From Allobogoriella alba (GTDB taxonomy: Bacteria; Actinomycetota; Actinomycetes; Actinomycetales; Actinomycetaceae): a stretch of DNA of 64,000 bases. The stretch is from the NCBI RefSeq assembly GCF_042665525.1, contig NZ_JBHTCQ010000001.1:186001-250000 (forward strand). Direction: 5' to 3'. Below are positions 26,466-35,613 of this stretch, piece after piece. Under the pieces are notes generated by a model. It was not told the origin of the DNA. It searched no databases and was given only the letters and a program-made list of their open reading frames with translations. The translations under genes and the position numbers were made by a program. Within the stretch, counting starts at the first letter, position 1. Each line of letters opens with the position of its first letter.

Positions 26466-28463
26466 ATGGCCAACCACCTGGCCGGCGCCACCTCGCCCTA
26501 CCTGCTCCAGCACGCGGACAACCCCGTGCACTGGCAGGAGTGGGGTGAGGACGCCTTCGCCGAGGCCCGCCGGCGGGACGTGCCGGTCCTGCTCTCGGTC
26601 GGGTACGCCGCGTGCCACTGGTGTCACGTGATGGCGCACGAGTCCTTCGAGGACCAGCAGGTGGCGGCCGCCATGAACGAGGGCTTCGTCCCGGTCAAGG
26701 TCGACCGCGAGGAACGGCCCGACGTCGACGCCGTCTACATGGCCGCCACGACCGCCATGACCGGTCAGGGCGGGTGGCCGATGACGTGCTTCCTCACGCC
26801 CGACGGCGAACCGTTCTTCTGCGGCACCTACTACCCGAAGCCGCACTTCCTGCAGGTCCTCGCCGCGGTCCGGGACGCCTGGCGCGACCGCCGCACCGAG
26901 GTGCTCCGCTCGAGCGCGTCGATCACCGGCGCCCTGGCCCGGATGTCCGTCTCCGGCCCGGCCGACGCGCTCGATACGGACGCACTCGCCGATGCCGTCG
27001 CCACGCTGGGGCGGGAGTTCGACCCCGTGAACGGCGGCTTCGGGACCGCCCCGAAGTTCCCGCCGTCGATGGTCCTGGAGTTCCTGCTGCGCCATCACGC
27101 GCGGACCGGCGACGCGGACGCCCTGCGCATGGCGGAGGAGACCTGCACGGCGATGGCCCGGGGCGGCATGTACGACCAGCTCGCCGGCGGGTTCGCACGG
27201 TACTCGGTGGACGCCGAATGGGTGGTGCCGCACTTCGAGAAGATGCTGTACGACAACGCCCAGCTGCTCCGGGCCTACCTGCACCTGCACCGCGCCACCG
27301 GCTCCGACCTCGCCGAACGCGTGGCCCGCGAGACCGCGGACTTCCTCCTGGCGGACCTGGGCACCCCCGAGGGCGGCTTCGCCTCCGCGCTCGATGCGGA
27401 CGCCGAGGTCGACGGGCGCGGCGTGGAGGGCCACACCTACGTGTGGACTCCCGACCAGCTCGCCGACATCCTCGGACCGGACGACGGTGCACGGGCGGCC
27501 GAGGTCCTGTCCGTCACCCCGGCGGGCACGTTCGAGCACGGCGCCTCCACGTTGCAGCGGCGCGCGGACCCGGACCCGCGGTGGTGGTCCGACGTGCGGG
27601 CACGCCTGCTCGCCGCCCGCGCCGAACGCCCTCAGCCGGCCCGTGACGACAAGGTGGTCACCGCGTGGAACGGCCTGGCGATCAGCGCCCTTGCCGAGGC
27701 CGGGGCGCTGCTGGAGGAGCCCCGGTACCTCGACGCCGCCGTCGCCTGCGCGGACCTCCTGCTGAGCACGCACCTGGTCGACGGCCGGCTGCGTCGTGCC
27801 TCCCGTGGTGGCGTCGTGGGCTCGGCGGCGGGCGTCGCCGCCGACCACGGCGACCTCGCCGACGGGCTGCTGACGCTGCACCAGGCGACCGGCGACGCCC
27901 GGTGGCTGGAGGCCGCCGGCCGACTGCTCGACGTCGCGCTCGAACGCTTCGGAGACGGTGCCGGCGGGTTCTTCGACGTCGCCGACGACGCCGAGCGCCT
28001 CGTCACCCGCCCCAAGGACCCGACCGACAACGTCGAACCGTCCGGGCAGTCCGCGCTCGCCGGTGCGCTGCTGACCTACGCGGCACTCACCGGCTCGGCG
28101 CGGCACCGAGAGGCGGCCGAGGCCGCGGTCGCCGCGGCGGGCCGGCTCGCCCGGCAGGCGCCGCGCTTCGCCGGCTGGACGCTCGCGACGGCCGAGGCGC
28201 TGTTCGCCGGCCCGCTCCAGGTCGCCGTCGTCGGCTCGGGCGACAGCGCAGCCGACCTGGTGCGGACCGTCCGCCGTGCGACGTCGCCGGGTCTGGTGCT
28301 GACTGCCGGCGAGCCGGACGCGCCGGGCATCCCGCTGCTCGCCCACCGCCCCCTGGTCGAGGGGCACGCGGCCGCTTACGTGTGCCGAGGCTTCGTCTGC
28401 GACCGTCCGGTGACCACCACCGGTCAGCTCGAGCAGGCACTCCGAGCGACGGTGGCGCCATGA
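26466..28463 (+). CDS. DUF255 thioredoxin-domain protein (YyaL/spermatogenesis-associated protein 20-like)
   Basis: 665 aa. The N-terminal thioredoxin-like domain has the redox motif CHWC (Cys50, Cys53) in SVGYAACHWCHVMAHESF. The following (alpha/alpha)6 barrel resembles N-acylglucosamine 2-epimerase-type glycosidase barrels (GGFGTAPKFP, YDQLAGGFARYSVD, VPHFEKMLYDNAQL). The family is near universal, but its function is unsettled. TACGTT lies 6 nt before the ATG, which marks a leaderless start. The stop overlaps the next ATG. Confidence 0.92.
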   Translation: MANHLAGATSPYLLQHADNPVHWQEWGEDAFAEARRRDVPVLLSVGYAACHWCHVMAHESFEDQQVAAAMNEGFVPVKVDREERPDVDAVYMAATTAMTGQGGWPMTCFLTPDGEPFFCGTYYPKPHFLQVLAAVRDAWRDRRTEVLRSSASITGALARMSVSGPADALDTDALADAVATLGREFDPVNGGFGTAPKFPPSMVLEFLLRHHARTGDADALRMAEETCTAMARGGMYDQLAGGFARYSVDAEWVVPHFEKMLYDNAQLLRAYLHLHRATGSDLAERVARETADFLLADLGTPEGGFASALDADAEVDGRGVEGHTYVWTPDQLADILGPDDGARAAEVLSVTPAGTFEHGASTLQRRADPDPRWWSDVRARLLAARAERPQPARDDKVVTAWNGLAISALAEAGALLEEPRYLDAAVACADLLLSTHLVDGRLRRASRGGVVGSAAGVAADHGDLADGLLTLHQATGDARWLEAAGRLLDVALERFGDGAGGFFDVADDAERLVTRPKDPTDNVEPSGQSALAGALLTYAALTGSARHREAAEAAVAAAGRLARQAPRFAGWTLATAEALFAGPLQVAVVGSGDSAADLVRTVRRATSPGLVLTAGEPDAPGIPLLAHRPLVEGHAAAYVCRGFVCDRPVTTTGQLEQALRATVAP

Positions 28464-28831
28464 CCCGTGGCACCCGCGAGGTCCTCGAGTCCCACCTCGC
28501 GCACCGCGAGGACGGCGACCTTGAGGGCGACCTCACCGAGAACTACCACCCCGACGTCGTGCTGCTGTCCTGGGGCGAGGGCACCGACCGCGGGCACGAC
28601 GGGGTCCGGCACCGCGCCGAGGTGCTCTCCTCCTACCTCGGCCACGGCGCGTTCCGCTACGAGGAGCTGCTGGTCGAGGGCGAGATCGGCATGCTCCGCT
28701 GGAGCGGCGAGGCCGACGAGGTCCGGGTCCGCCACGGCGTCGACAGCTTCGTGGTGCGGGACGGGCGCATCGTCGCGCAGACGATCTACTACGTCGCCGG
28801 AGACCGGCCCGGCGGCGACGAGCACGCGTAG
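28460..28831 (+). CDS. SnoaL-like/NTF2-fold protein, coupled to the DUF255 gene
   Basis: 123 aa. NTF2-like fold: helix REVLESHLAHREDGDLEGDL, strand DVVLLSWGEGTDRGHDGV, and a C-terminal DSFVVRDGRIVAQTIYYV hairpin. ATG overlaps the DUF255 stop (ATGA), so expression is coupled. Function unknown; family members include isomerases, dehydratases and binding proteins. Confidence 0.8.
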   Translation: MTRGTREVLESHLAHREDGDLEGDLTENYHPDVVLLSWGEGTDRGHDGVRHRAEVLSSYLGHGAFRYEELLVEGEIGMLRWSGEADEVRVRHGVDSFVVRDGRIVAQTIYYVAGDRPGGDEHA

Positions 28832-28954
28832 CAGACCACGCGCCGGCGCCCAGCAGCCGGTCACCCGCGGCACATTGCCGGGCCAAACCGCGGTCGCGTG
28901 CGCCGCCGGACGAGTACCGTCCACGCTTGCAGGGGTCGTCAGGAGGTGACGGCC

Positions 28955-30697
28955 GTGGATGCGTCGGTGCCGGTCATGCTGGTCGCGACCATCGACCCGG
29001 AATCTCGCGGCATCCTCGGCGACGCGCTCCGCAGCCGGTACGGCGCCGAGTACGAGGTCCTGGTCCACGCCGACCATGCCGGCGCGAGCGCCGCCCTGGA
29101 GGCACTCCGGGACCAGGGGCGGCCGGTCGCCGTCGTCGTCGCGTGCTACGGCCCGGAGGACCGGGAGGGACTGGCCTTCCTGCGTCGCGCCTACGCCGCC
29201 CAGCCCGCAGCCAAGCGGGTCGTCGCGGTCACCTGGGGCGACTTCGCCAGCGCGCCGACCGTGTTCGACGCCGTCGCCCACGGCCACGCCGAGCTCTTCG
29301 TGGTCCGACCGGAGGGTCCTCGGGACGAGGAGTTCCACGGCGCGATCACCGACGCCCTCGACGACTGGCACCTGGCGCAGGGGACGGGTTTCGAGGCGGT
29401 CCGGGTGATCGGGGAGCAGCGCGACGGACGGACGCACGCCCTGCGCGACACGTTCGGCCGGAACCACATCCCCGTCGGGTTCCACCCCGCCGGCGAGGAC
29501 GCCGCCCGCCGCATGCTGGAGAGCCTGCACCTGCGCGAGCCCCAGCTCCCGGTGGTGGTGCTGCAGTTCACCTCGCCGCCGACTGTCCTGGAGAACCCGA
29601 CCAACCTGCAGATCGCGGACGCGTTCGGGCTCACCCGCCCGCAACCCGCCGGCAAGGTCTTCGACGTCGTGATCGTGGGCGCCGGGCCCTCCGGCCTGGC
29701 GGCGGCCGTGTACGCCTCCTCCGAGGGCCTCTCCACGCTCGTGGTCGAGCAGCAGGCCGTCGGTGGCCAGGCGGGCACCAGCTCACTGATCCGCAACTAC
29801 CCGGGCTTCTCCCGCGGCGTCAGCGGCGCCCACCTGGCCTACCGGTCCTTCCACCAGGCGTGGACGTTCGGGACCGAGTTCCTCTTCATGCGGCGGGTCA
29901 CGGCGCTGGGCACCGACGGCGACCTGCGCACCGTGTCGCTGTCCGACGGCAGCGTGGTGCGCGGCCGGACGGTCATCGTCGCCACCGGTGTCGACTACCG
30001 GCGGCTCGGCGTGCCTCAGCTGGAGGAGCTGGTCGGCCGGGGCGTCTTCTACGGCGCGGCGGTCTCCGAGGCGCCGTCGATGGCCGGGCAGTGCGCCTGC
30101 GTCGTCGGGGGCGGCAACTCCGCCGGCCAGGCCGCGTTGCACATCGCCAAGTACGCGGACCGCGTGTCGCTGCTCGTGCGCGGACCGTCGCTGGCGGCGA
30201 GCATGTCGGCGTACCTCGTCGCCCAGCTCGAGGCGACGTCGAACGTCAGCATCCGCTACTCCACCGAGGTCGTGGACGGGCGCAGCGTCGACGGCTGTCT
30301 CCGGTCCGTCGTCGTCGCGCCAACCGGCGGTGCCGACAGCGAGCACACCGAGGAGATCGAGGCCACCGGGCTGTTCGTGCTCATCGGCTCGGCACCGCGG
30401 ACGTCGTGGCTGCCGGCGGAGGTGCGGCGCGACGATGCCGGATTCCTGCTGACCGGCGGCCCCCGGGACCGCGAAGACGGCGACGACGACGACCCGACCG
30501 CCGGGCCGGCCAGGTCGGGCATGTCCCTCGAGACGAGTCTGCCGGGCGTCTTCGCGATCGGCGACGTGCGCGCCGGGTCGATCAAACGGGTCGCGACCGC
30601 GGTCGGTGACGGCGCCGCGGTCATCTCCATGGTCCACGGCTACCTCGCCGCGCACGCACACGCCGGACTGGTCGAGCATGGTCACCACGACCGGTGA
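28955..30697 (+). CDS. Receiver-like domain fused to a thioredoxin reductase-like flavoprotein
   Basis: 580 aa. Residues 1-130 form a CheY-like alpha/beta domain (VMLVATIDPESRGILGDALR). Next is a linker region of about 100 residues, with VRVIGEQRDGRTHALRDTFG and FGRNHIPVGFH. From about residue 235 comes a thioredoxin-reductase fold with FAD motif VVIVGAGPSGLAAAVYA, GGQAGTSSLIRNYPGF, NAD motif CVVGGGNSAGQAALHIAKY, and C-terminal GVFAIGDVRAGSIKRVA. The redox-active CxxC expected before the NAD motif is absent (the stretch reads GVFYGAAVSEAPSMAGQ), so it cannot work as a classical thioredoxin reductase. GTG behind AGGAGG. Confidence 0.88.
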   Translation: MDASVPVMLVATIDPESRGILGDALRSRYGAEYEVLVHADHAGASAALEALRDQGRPVAVVVACYGPEDREGLAFLRRAYAAQPAAKRVVAVTWGDFASAPTVFDAVAHGHAELFVVRPEGPRDEEFHGAITDALDDWHLAQGTGFEAVRVIGEQRDGRTHALRDTFGRNHIPVGFHPAGEDAARRMLESLHLREPQLPVVVLQFTSPPTVLENPTNLQIADAFGLTRPQPAGKVFDVVIVGAGPSGLAAAVYASSEGLSTLVVEQQAVGGQAGTSSLIRNYPGFSRGVSGAHLAYRSFHQAWTFGTEFLFMRRVTALGTDGDLRTVSLSDGSVVRGRTVIVATGVDYRRLGVPQLEELVGRGVFYGAAVSEAPSMAGQCACVVGGGNSAGQAALHIAKYADRVSLLVRGPSLAASMSAYLVAQLEATSNVSIRYSTEVVDGRSVDGCLRSVVVAPTGGADSEHTEEIEATGLFVLIGSAPRTSWLPAEVRRDDAGFLLTGGPRDREDGDDDDPTAGPARSGMSLETSLPGVFAIGDVRAGSIKRVATAVGDGAAVISMVHGYLAAHAHAGLVEHGHHDR

Positions 30698-31550
30698 CGC
30701 GTCCCTGACCCCGTCGATGCGGCGGCTGCTGTACGTCGCCGCGGTGCTGGTGTTCCTCGCCGGTCTGCAGCTGTTCGTGTTCCCGCTCCGGACGGCGGAC
30801 TGGTTCGCGTGGACGATCGACCCGCCGATGACCGCCGTGTTCCTCGGGGCGGCGTACTGGTCCAGCGCGGTGCTCGAGGTGGCGGGGGCACGATCGGCCC
30901 GCTGGTCCCGTGCCCGCCTGTCCGTCTGGACGGTGTTCGTCTTCACCACGCTCACCCTCGCCGTGACGCTGCTGCACCTCGACCGGTTCCACCTGTCGGC
31001 GGAGCATCCGCTCGGCGCGCGAGTCGTGACGTGGTGCTGGCTGGCGATCTACGTCGTCGTGCCGATGGCGATGCTCGTGATCGCCCGGCTCCAGACCCGG
31101 CCGCGGCGTGCGCCGCGGACGTCCGAGGCGGCGGCGCGCGCCTTGCCGGTGGGGCTGCGGCTGCTGCTGGTGGCGCTCGCCGTCGTGCTCCTGCTCGCCG
31201 GGGTCGCGCTGCTGGCGGTGCCGGCGCGGGCGGCGGAGCTGTGGCCGTGGGCGCTCACCGAGCTCACCGGCAGGGCGGTCGGGGCGTGGCTGGTCGGGCT
31301 GGGGTGGGCGGGCGCGCACGCCCTGCTCGGCGGCGACGGCCGCACCGTGCGGCCGCTGGGACTGACGGCGCTCGCCTTCGTCCTGCTGCAGGCGGTCGCG
31401 CTGCTGCGGCACGGGGGCGACCTGACGTGGGCCGGACCGGCGTTCGGCTACCTGGTGGTGCTGCTCACGATCGGGTTCGCCGGCCTGTGGATGCTCGCGC
31501 TGGACCGGGCCAAACGGCCTCGACCGGCCGGGCGGGAGCCGCAAGACTGA
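30678..31550 (+). CDS. Polytopic membrane protein of unknown function
   Basis: 290 aa with about eight hydrophobic segments and charged connecting loops. It begins 20 nt before the stop of the flavoprotein gene, so it is probably coupled to it. No signature motif recognised. Repeated features are two similar halves (LLYVAAVLVFLAGLQLFVFP and LLLVALAVVLLLAGVALLAVP, each followed by a WPW/WFAW motif), which hints at internal duplication. Could be an electron-transfer or stress membrane partner; unproven. Confidence 0.72.
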   Translation: MVTTTGDASLTPSMRRLLYVAAVLVFLAGLQLFVFPLRTADWFAWTIDPPMTAVFLGAAYWSSAVLEVAGARSARWSRARLSVWTVFVFTTLTLAVTLLHLDRFHLSAEHPLGARVVTWCWLAIYVVVPMAMLVIARLQTRPRRAPRTSEAAARALPVGLRLLLVALAVVLLLAGVALLAVPARAAELWPWALTELTGRAVGAWLVGLGWAGAHALLGGDGRTVRPLGLTALAFVLLQAVALLRHGGDLTWAGPAFGYLVVLLTIGFAGLWMLALDRAKRPRPAGREPQD

Positions 31551-31554
31551 CCGG

Positions 31555-33555
31555 ATGGACCTCCTGAGCCTGCTGTCGGCGCCGGTGGCGGTCGTCTCGA
31601 CCCTGGTCACGGCCCTCCTGCTCGGTCTGGCGGCTCAGCGACTGCTCGGCATCCGCCTGGGCGCGGTGCGCCTGCTGGCCACCGGGTTGTTCGCCGCGAC
31701 GGCGTTGCCGCTCATCGGGCTCGCCATGACCCGGATCCCCCGCGACGCCGAGGGGCTCGGTCCGGACGGCTGGGTGGAGACGTGGTTCGTGCTCCTCGCT
31801 GCGATGTGCACGTTGCTGGCGTCCATGGCGTTCATCGTCGTCGTCGAGGCGTTCGCGCCGCTGGGCTCCATCCCACCCGCCACCGTGTGGGGCCGCGGCC
31901 TGCGCGGCCGCTGGATGCGGGCGCGGCGGACCTGGCAGGTCGTCGGCATCGCCGTGCGCCACGGTTTGGGCCCGTACCTGCGGCGACGCTCGGCAGGTGC
32001 CCTGGACGCGCCGTCGTCCCGCGCGCAGCTCGGGCGTGCGCTCCGGGAGACGCTGAACGCGTGCGGTGCCACGTTCGTGAAGATGGGCCAGGTCCTCTCC
32101 ACCCGCGCGGACCAGCTGCCGCCGGAGATCGCCGCGGAGCTCGCCGTGCTGCGGGACGCGGCGGAGCCGGTTCCGTGGCCCGAGATCGAGCAGGTCCTGC
32201 TCGACGAGCTCGGCGTCCCGGTCGGCGAGGTGTTCGCCGAGGTCGACCCGGTCCCGTTGGCCGCCGCCTCGATCGGCCAGGTCCACGCGGCGCGCCTGCG
32301 CTCTGGCGAGGAGGTCGTCGTGAAGATCCAGCGTCCCGGGATCCGGCCGGTGGTCGAACGGGACCTGGACATCGCGCTGCGCCTCGGCGAGCGCCTGGAG
32401 CGGACGACGGCGTGGGGCCGCAGCCTGCGTACGCGCGCCCTGGCGGAGGGCCTGGGGGCCGCGATCCGGGAGGAGCTGGACTACCGGATCGAGGCCGACA
32501 ACATCCGCACGATCACGGCCGCGCGACCGGCCGGGTCCGTGGTGCGGGCGCCGCGGGCCTACGACGAGCTGTCGACCGAGCGGGTCCTGGTCATGGAACG
32601 CCTCCGGGGTCGCCCGATCTCGGACGCGGAGCCGCTGATCGAGCAGCTCGGTCTGGACCGGGAGGAGCTCGCCCACGCCGTCCTGGACGCCCTGCTGCGG
32701 CAGGTGCTGGTGGAGGGCGTCTTCCACGCCGATCCGCACGCCGGCAACATCTTCGTCCTCGAGGACGGCGGCATCGGGCTGCTCGACCTCGGCTCGGTGG
32801 GCAGGCTGGACTCGCAGCTGCGGGAGGCCCTGGAACGTCTGCTGCTGGGCTTCGACCGCGGCGACCCGCTCGCCGTGACCGACGCGCTGCTCGAGCTGGC
32901 GCCGGCGTCGGACCGGATCGACGAGGAGCGGCTCGAGCGGGAGATCGGCCGGGTCATCGCCCGGTACGGCGGCGGCGCCGGTGCGCGGGGCGCCCAGATG
33001 TTCGGCCAGCTGTTCGCCGTCGTCTCGCGGTACGGCCTGGAGGTGCCGCCTGAGATCGCCGCGGTCTTCCGCAGCATGGCGACGGCGGAGGGCACGTTGC
33101 GGCAGCTCGCGCCGGGGTTCGACCTGGTCGGCCAGGCGAAGGACCTCGCCACGGGGTACCTCTCGGACCGGGTCACGCCCGCCGAGCTGCGGCGCGGCGC
33201 GTCCGAGGAATTGGTGGCGCTCCTGCCGATCCTGCGCCGCCTGCCGCGCCGCATCGAACGCATCGCGGGCGCCGCGGAGCACGGGCGTCTCGGCGTCAAC
33301 GCCCGGATCTTCGCGGACGAGCGCGACCGTGCGTGGATCACCCGGCTGCTGCACGACGTCCTCGTCACCGCACTCGCCGGAGTCATCGGGCTCATGGCCG
33401 CCGTCCTGCTGTGGTCCGACGGCGGCCCGGTGGTGCGCGACACCGTCCACCTGCACTCCCTCATCGGGTACAACCTGCTGGTGATCAGCGCGATCCTGGC
33501 GCTCCGGGTGCTCGTGCAGGTCTTCCGGCGCCGGCCGGTGCCGGAGTCGCCGTGA
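31555..33555 (+). CDS. ABC1/AarF (UbiB-like) atypical kinase
   Basis: 666-aa membrane-linked protein. Three N-terminal hydrophobic segments are followed by the ABC1 kinase-like domain: KxGQ motif FVKMGQVLSTRADQLPPE, alanine-rich loop AAASIGQVHAARL, VVVKIQRPG lysine, catalytic HADPHAGNIFV, and metal-site LLDLGSVG; two C-terminal transmembrane helices close it. In ubiquinone-making bacteria UbiB supports quinone synthesis. Here the host probably uses menaquinone, so a general lipid or prenyl-related ATPase role is more likely. Starts 4 nt after the preceding gene. Confidence 0.93.
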   Translation: MDLLSLLSAPVAVVSTLVTALLLGLAAQRLLGIRLGAVRLLATGLFAATALPLIGLAMTRIPRDAEGLGPDGWVETWFVLLAAMCTLLASMAFIVVVEAFAPLGSIPPATVWGRGLRGRWMRARRTWQVVGIAVRHGLGPYLRRRSAGALDAPSSRAQLGRALRETLNACGATFVKMGQVLSTRADQLPPEIAAELAVLRDAAEPVPWPEIEQVLLDELGVPVGEVFAEVDPVPLAAASIGQVHAARLRSGEEVVVKIQRPGIRPVVERDLDIALRLGERLERTTAWGRSLRTRALAEGLGAAIREELDYRIEADNIRTITAARPAGSVVRAPRAYDELSTERVLVMERLRGRPISDAEPLIEQLGLDREELAHAVLDALLRQVLVEGVFHADPHAGNIFVLEDGGIGLLDLGSVGRLDSQLREALERLLLGFDRGDPLAVTDALLELAPASDRIDEERLEREIGRVIARYGGGAGARGAQMFGQLFAVVSRYGLEVPPEIAAVFRSMATAEGTLRQLAPGFDLVGQAKDLATGYLSDRVTPAELRRGASEELVALLPILRRLPRRIERIAGAAEHGRLGVNARIFADERDRAWITRLLHDVLVTALAGVIGLMAAVLLWSDGGPVVRDTVHLHSLIGYNLLVISAILALRVLVQVFRRRPVPESP

Positions 33556-33559
33556 CCCC

Positions 33560-34453
33560 CTACCCCACCGCAGTCAGGTCCGCACTGACGCGCACAACAC
33601 CTGGGCCGTACTCGGCGTCGAGCTCGTCCTGGAGCGTGCCGTCGTCGTGCACGACGTGCAGGTCGAGCACGTTCTCGGGACTCAGGACCGAACTGTCGAG
33701 GTAGCCCGGCATGTCGCTCACCGCGTCCTCGATGTCGCGGAGCTCGGCCTCGGTCCGCTCCGCCGTGGAGACGCACAGGGCGCCTCCCCACACCTCGCGC
33801 AGGCGCTCCTCGGCGACGGCCGGGGCACCGGTGACCGCGACGTTGAAGACGAGCTGCGTCGGGTCGTTCAGCAGCCTGGCATGCTCCTCCTCGCCCAGGT
33901 CCTGCCGCTCGAACGCCGGGTTCGTCGAGACGTCCGTCCACGAGCCCGCGTAGCCCTCCAGGCCGCGCGCGACCCATCCGACCTGCTGGAGGGTCTCCTC
34001 GGTGGTCAGGGCCGGGTCCTGTACCTGCCAGCCGCCTGCGGGTTCCGGGCACGGCGTCGAGAAGTCCCGCGAGTGATCCGGATACTCGCCGTCCCACTCG
34101 TCCTGCGGGGTCACCTCCCGCACGGTGAGGCTCGAACCGTCGTACGTGCCGACCACGACGAACAAGCCCTGCCGCACCCCGCCGACCTCGGCGAAGTCGC
34201 CGTCGTGATCGGCCCAGTCCCAGCCCACCAGGCGCGGCCCGCTGCACCCGGCCGGAACGGACATGGTGATCGGGCCGACACACAGCTCGGCGCCGTCCCC
34301 TCCGTCGCTGACGAGCGCCGGGGTGGTCGTGGTGACGAGACCGGTCCCGCCGTCGCGGTCAGGCCGGTCCGTCCCCGCCGTCGCGGCGGCACCGCATCCG
34401 GCCAGCGTCAACGCTCCGATCGTGCCGGCCAGAACCGCGACGGTGCGCCTCAT
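33560..34453 (-). CDS. Putative secreted lipoprotein
   Basis: 297 aa. Signal peptide with lipobox LTLAGC (Cys20), then a Thr/Asp-rich linker. The mature domain contains two or more Cys pairs (ELCVGPIT, VPAGCSG, TPCPEPAGG, GALCVST) but no recognised family. It was read from the ATG in front of the signal peptide; longer frames upstream are not plausible. Convergent with the AarF gene, with only 4 nt between the stops. Role unknown. Confidence 0.75.
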   Translation of the reverse strand: MRRTVAVLAGTIGALTLAGCGAAATAGTDRPDRDGGTGLVTTTTPALVSDGGDGAELCVGPITMSVPAGCSGPRLVGWDWADHDGDFAEVGGVRQGLFVVVGTYDGSSLTVREVTPQDEWDGEYPDHSRDFSTPCPEPAGGWQVQDPALTTEETLQQVGWVARGLEGYAGSWTDVSTNPAFERQDLGEEEHARLLNDPTQLVFNVAVTGAPAVAEERLREVWGGALCVSTAERTEAELRDIEDAVSDMPGYLDSSVLSPENVLDLHVVHDDGTLQDELDAEYGPGVVRVSADLTAVG

Positions 34454-34572
34454 GCTCGGACAACGCACACCCCACGAAGGCGGTTCCATCAGGCCAGACC
34501 CGAGCGGTCTCGAGGCCACCGGTTGCCGAGCCGCCGGTTCACCCGCACAGTGGCGGGACCGGAGGGAGGGCT

Positions 34573-35607
34573 ATGAACCAGCACGGCCGGAGGACCCGCA
34601 AGGCGGAGTCGCCGACGGACATCAAGGGTTCGTCGTGGGGCTACACCGCCCGGAAGGCGGTCAGCGAGTTCCTCGACGACGACTGCACGGACCTCGCCGC
34701 GGCGCTCACGTACTACTCGGTCCTGTCGATCTTTCCGGCGCTCATCGCGCTCGTGTCGCTGCTGAGCCTCGTGGGGCAGGGCGGGACCACCGACACGCTC
34801 CTGTCGATGGCCCGGGACCTCGTGCCCGCCACGGCGATGGGCACGCTCGAGCCGGTCATCGAGTCCCTGACCACGGCACCCGCGCCCGGAATCGGCCTGG
34901 TCATCGGTCTGCTCGTCGCGTTGTGGACCGCCTCCAACTACGTGGCGGCGTTCTCCCGGGCGATGAACCGGATCTACGAGATGCCCGAGGGCCGCCCCTT
35001 CTGGAAGCTCCGTCCGGCGATGTACCTGCTGACCCTGGCGATGCTGCTGCTCGTGGCGGTCGCCGCGGTCATCCTCGTGGTCTCCGGCCCGGTCGCCGAG
35101 TCGATCGGTGGCCTCATCGGGCTCAGCGGCGTCACCGTGACCATCTGGAACATCGCGAAGTGGCCGGTGCTGCTGCTCGTCGTCATCATCGCCGTCGGGC
35201 TGCTCTACTGGGCGACGCCGAACGTCCGGCAACCGTCGTTCCGGTGGGTCTCACCGGGCGCGGTCATCGCCATCGTCGTGGCCCTCGTCGCCTCGGTGGC
35301 GCTGGGGTTCTACGTCGGCAACTTCGGCAGCTACGACCAGACCTACGGGTCGCTGGCCGGCGTCATCATCGCGCTGCTGTGGATCTGGGTGATGAACCTC
35401 GCGCTGCTGTTCGGAGCGGAGTTCGACGCCGAGCTGGAACGCGCCCGCGAGCTGCAGGCCGGCATCCCCGCCGAGGAGACCATCCAGCTGCCGGCCCGGG
35501 ACACGAAGGCGAGCGAGAAGAAGGCCGAGAAGGTCGCCGAGGACGTGGCCCGGGGCCGTGCTCTGCGCGAGTCCCGCGGCCAGACCCACGACCCGGACGA
35601 GGTCTGA
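34573..35607 (+). CDS. YihY/virulence factor BrkB family membrane protein
   Basis: 344 aa with about six to seven transmembrane helices. Family marks: DLAAALTYYSVLSIFPALIAL, WTASNYVAAFSRAMNRIYE, LYWATPNVRQPSFRWVSPGA, and GVIIALLWIWVMNLALLFGA. The charged C-terminal tail is rich in Lys, Glu and Arg. Despite an old RNase BN label the YihY family is not a proven nuclease; it is a membrane protein of unclear function. ATG follows GGAGGG. Confidence 0.92.
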   Translation: MNQHGRRTRKAESPTDIKGSSWGYTARKAVSEFLDDDCTDLAAALTYYSVLSIFPALIALVSLLSLVGQGGTTDTLLSMARDLVPATAMGTLEPVIESLTTAPAPGIGLVIGLLVALWTASNYVAAFSRAMNRIYEMPEGRPFWKLRPAMYLLTLAMLLLVAVAAVILVVSGPVAESIGGLIGLSGVTVTIWNIAKWPVLLLVVIIAVGLLYWATPNVRQPSFRWVSPGAVIAIVVALVASVALGFYVGNFGSYDQTYGSLAGVIIALLWIWVMNLALLFGAEFDAELERARELQAGIPAEETIQLPARDTKASEKKAEKVAEDVARGRALRESRGQTHDPDEV

Positions 35608-35613
35608 CCCGGC

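Noticed and set aside
26442..28367. Long minus-strand open frame opposite the DUF255 gene
   Set aside because: Shadow of a well-conserved gene with CHWC and barrel motifs; no ribosome-binding site and no recognisable domain. The same applies to the minus-strand frame at 31465-33456 and the plus-strand frame at 2597-4183.
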